Shown here: one piece after another, positions 62,374 to 64,000 of the stretch
How the letters are laid out: each line of letters opens with the position of its first letter
Numbering within the stretch: position 1 is the stretch's first letter
Source of the DNA: Bacteroidales bacterium
GTDB lineage: Bacteria; Bacteroidota; Bacteroidia; Bacteroidales; WCHB1-69
Direction: 5' to 3'
Length of the DNA stretch: 64,000 nucleotides
Assembly: GCA_017540505.1 (NCBI GenBank)
Contig: JAFYAW010000014.1
Span: forward strand, 1-64,000
The notes under the pieces: model-generated
Seen by the model: the letters and a program-made list of their open reading frames with translations, nothing else
The model's database searches: none
What the model was told of the DNA's origin: nothing
Position numbers and translations under genes: made by a program

Positions 62374-63282
62374 TTATGCTTCTTTATAGGGCATCCATTT
62401 CGCCAGAACCATTCCGGCGAGGATGAACCAACCTCCGCCGAGGGCGGCCAAGAGCGGGAACCACGGGAGCGCCTCGCAGGGTAGCAACGCCGGCACAATG
62501 GCGATGGCCAAAGCCGGGGCGAAGGGTTTGAACCGGCGGAACAGCAGAAGCATGAGAGGCACTGTCACGAACGTGCCCAATGCCAGCGGAAGGCCCCACC
62601 GATGATGGAGCAGCAGACAAGTGAGGGTGCCCAAGCCGGCGGCGGCGACGATGAGCGCCCAGATGGTCCACGGGCGTTCACGGAAGCCGCTGTGGCGGTT
62701 GGAAAACTCGATCATAGTGACCACCAGAGGGGGCACCGCGAGAAAGCGTATGGTGGGAATGGGAGCGCAGTGGGTGACGACTAATGGCAGGCACACGGCG
62801 ACCGTGAGCAGGGCCAACTGTCCTCCTCCGAAGGGGTGGTATTCCGGTCGTTCATCTTGCCGGAGCCAGCCTCTGCCGAGGGCCAGCAGCACCGAAATCA
62901 CCAGCACGCAGGCGGGATAGAGCCATGAGGTAGTGCCCACCAGCACGGGCAGCATAGCCGCCGAAACGGTGGGGTACATATTGCAGCGCACCAGTCGCAG
63001 CAGCCCCATCACGAGGACGAAAGCGAAAGCGAAGCGGATCTCGAGGCAGGCGGGAAGCCACCGATTGAGGGCCAGTCCGATGGAGGCCGCGACCGTCAGG
63101 TAGAGGGGGATTTGCCATCCGCGTATGTTCCACACCGCCTTGGGCATCAGCCAGAGTCCGACGCACAGCGCCGCCGCCTCGGGGAAGATGACCTCGCTTT
63201 GTCCCGAAACATCCGCCACAACCACCATCAGCGTGAGGAACAGCGCGACCGAGAGATTCCGTTTTATGGAAGAGGAGGGCAT
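62374..63282 (-). CDS. Polytopic membrane protein (HPP-like, uncertain)
   Basis: The 302-residue protein has about nine to ten transmembrane segments with short loops (SVALFLTLMVVVADVSG, EAAALCVGLWLM, IPLYLTVAASIGLAL, FAFAFVLVMGLLRL, LYPACVLVISVLLALG, LALLTVAVCLPLVV, TIWALIVAAAGLGTL, ALAIAIVPALL, WFILAGMVLAKW). The first half is reminiscent of HPP-type membrane proteins, but I cannot confirm that by eye. No transport motif is evident. It follows the TSCPD gene by 9 bp and is probably cotranscribed. Confidence 0.65.
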   Translation of the reverse strand: MPSSSIKRNLSVALFLTLMVVVADVSGQSEVIFPEAAALCVGLWLMPKAVWNIRGWQIPLYLTVAASIGLALNRWLPACLEIRFAFAFVLVMGLLRLVRCNMYPTVSAAMLPVLVGTTSWLYPACVLVISVLLALGRGWLRQDERPEYHPFGGGQLALLTVAVCLPLVVTHCAPIPTIRFLAVPPLVVTMIEFSNRHSGFRERPWTIWALIVAAAGLGTLTCLLLHHRWGLPLALGTFVTVPLMLLLFRRFKPFAPALAIAIVPALLPCEALPWFPLLAALGGGWFILAGMVLAKWMPYKEA

Positions 63283-63291
63283 CAGGGGGTG

Positions 63292-63558
63292 TTATTTTTC
63301 TTGTGCGGACTGCTTCAGCGATTCCAGTGCGCGGCAGAGCTGGTCGGGGCAGGAGGTGGGCTTGCCTCCGCAGCGGATGCCGTTGAGTTTCTGGATGACG
63401 TCGTCGATTTTCTGGCCGACGACCAAGCGGCAGATACCCTGGAGGTTTCCGTCGCATCCGCCATAAAAGAAGACCTGCTGAATGACGCCCTCGTCATCGA
63501 CGGTCACATCGATGAACTGCGAGCAGGTGCCTTGGGTTTTGTAGAGGGTGTGGGGCAT
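63292..63558 (-). CDS. TSCPD-domain protein (TIGR03905-like)
   Basis: The 88-residue protein has the conserved cysteines in TQGTCSQFIDV, FYGGCDGNLQGICRLV, IRCGGKPTSCPDQL and CRALES. This matches the short stand-alone TSCPD proteins related to the C-terminal domain of B12-dependent ribonucleotide reductases. Function is unknown; the cysteines suggest metal or redox chemistry. It lies between an unknown gene and the membrane protein in one leftward run. Confidence 0.85.
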   Translation of the reverse strand: MPHTLYKTQGTCSQFIDVTVDDEGVIQQVFFYGGCDGNLQGICRLVVGQKIDDVIQKLNGIRCGGKPTSCPDQLCRALESLKQSAQEK

Positions 63559-63560
63559 AA

Positions 63561-64000
63561 TCAGTGAGATTTGTTATGTTTTACGTAATTCATTAACGTT
63601 GCTAAAGAAATTCCTTCGGGTTCGGCGCTCAAATGTCCTTCGCCGATAATCCCATCTTTAATCATTTGAGAAATATTCCATTTCACATCCTTGAATTCAT
63701 TTTCCATTTCATTTGAATTCAAATCAAACACCACATAATAAAGCCGTGAAGGAGTGTACAAGTTGCGATAAGGCTTTTTCTCCAAATCTTCTTTTGACAT
63801 TACTCTTGGTCCTTTATCGCTCAATCTTAAAAGCAGTTGAGTGTCACCTTTGTGCAAGAATACATATTTGGCTCCGGTGATTTCTTTTTTCAAGCGCAAA
63901 GAGCCAGTTCTTGTTCCAGTTCTTGCATTATAAATATTATTTTTAAGAATCCATTGTAGGTGATTTTCATCTTTGTATGAGCCCAACAACACAAATGTTT
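63561..64000 (-). CDS. Unknown protein, partial (5' end off the right edge)
   Basis: The frame is open from the right edge to a stop at 63561, at least 146 residues. A GTG at 63992 exists, but the coding continues upstream of it (TFVLLGSYKDENHLQW), so the gene is more likely truncated by the window. The sequence (GAKYVFLHKGDTQLLLRLSD, LYTPSRLYYVVFDLNSNEM, KWNISQMIKDGIIGEG) is mixed alpha/beta with no family I recognise. Its stop lies 2 bp before the TSCPD gene start, so the two are likely cotranscribed. Confidence 0.65.
   Translation of the reverse strand, partial: TFVLLGSYKDENHLQWILKNNIYNARTGTRTGSLRLKKEITGAKYVFLHKGDTQLLLRLSDKGPRVMSKEDLEKKPYRNLYTPSRLYYVVFDLNSNEMENEFKDVKWNISQMIKDGIIGEGHLSAEPEGISLATLMNYVKHNKSH

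Overview
The window looks like chromosome of an anaerobic Bacteroidota (Bacteroidales-type) bacterium. The evidence is: Bacteroidota promoter -7 boxes of the form TAnnTTTG in front of most transcription units, a fused KorA plus KorB (2-oxoacid:ferredoxin oxidoreductase), a C10 protease with a type IX secretion (T9SS) sorting tail, DUF4831, FISUMP and PCMD-like proteins, and the Bacteroidota operon sigma-54 activator - lptE - TPR - secG. No ribosomal RNA, no recognisable transposase or integrase and no CRISPR array was seen.

Layout. 1-3.1 kb: 5' part of a large secreted protein with Ig-like repeats, running off the left edge. 3.6-12.9 kb: a PD-(D/E)XK-like protein, a DUF4954-type beta-helix protein, a DUF4412-like secreted protein, a GH106-like glycosidase and an MmeI-like type IIG restriction-modification enzyme. 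12.9-20.8 kb: cytochrome c peroxidase coupled to topoisomerase IV subunit A, a membrane protein with an EF-hand-like loop, an FKBP isomerase, and a CreD / winged-helix regulator / membrane protein module sharing a palindromic operator candidate. 21-24 kb: korAB. 24.2-29.2 kb: gyrA followed by two TPR proteins. 29.4-33.4 kb: clpC, a KdsC-like phosphatase and a DnaJ/TerB protein. 33.4-36.8 kb: clpX, clpP, tig. 36.9-39.7 kb: envelope and secretion operon. 39.8-49.7 kb: metallopeptidase, DUF4831, radical SAM protein, pepD, argS, M48 peptidase and a barrel-like protein.

49.7-57.3 kb is the accessory region and the most interesting part. The 3' end of yifB/comM occurs three times in direct orientation: the intact gene ends at 55702, and copies lie at 54728-54889 and 50566-50638. 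Between the copies sit a toxin-antitoxin pair, a four-helix-bundle (S23/Avd-fold) gene framed by inverted heptamer arrays, a two-domain FISUMP protein whose two C-terminal stretches differ in the NNY-codon pattern typical of diversity-generating retroelement variable regions, and a frameshifted ORF6N gene. No reverse transcriptase or template repeat is visible in the window.

57.5-64 kb: nth, tRNA-His, a T9SS C10 protease, vsr, a FucI/AraA-fold protein, a MutT-type Nudix enzyme, a 51-residue PMP3/YqaE peptide, a polytopic membrane protein, a TSCPD protein and a partial unknown at the right edge. Several intergenic gaps carry degenerate 7- or 8-base tandem words that recur across the window.
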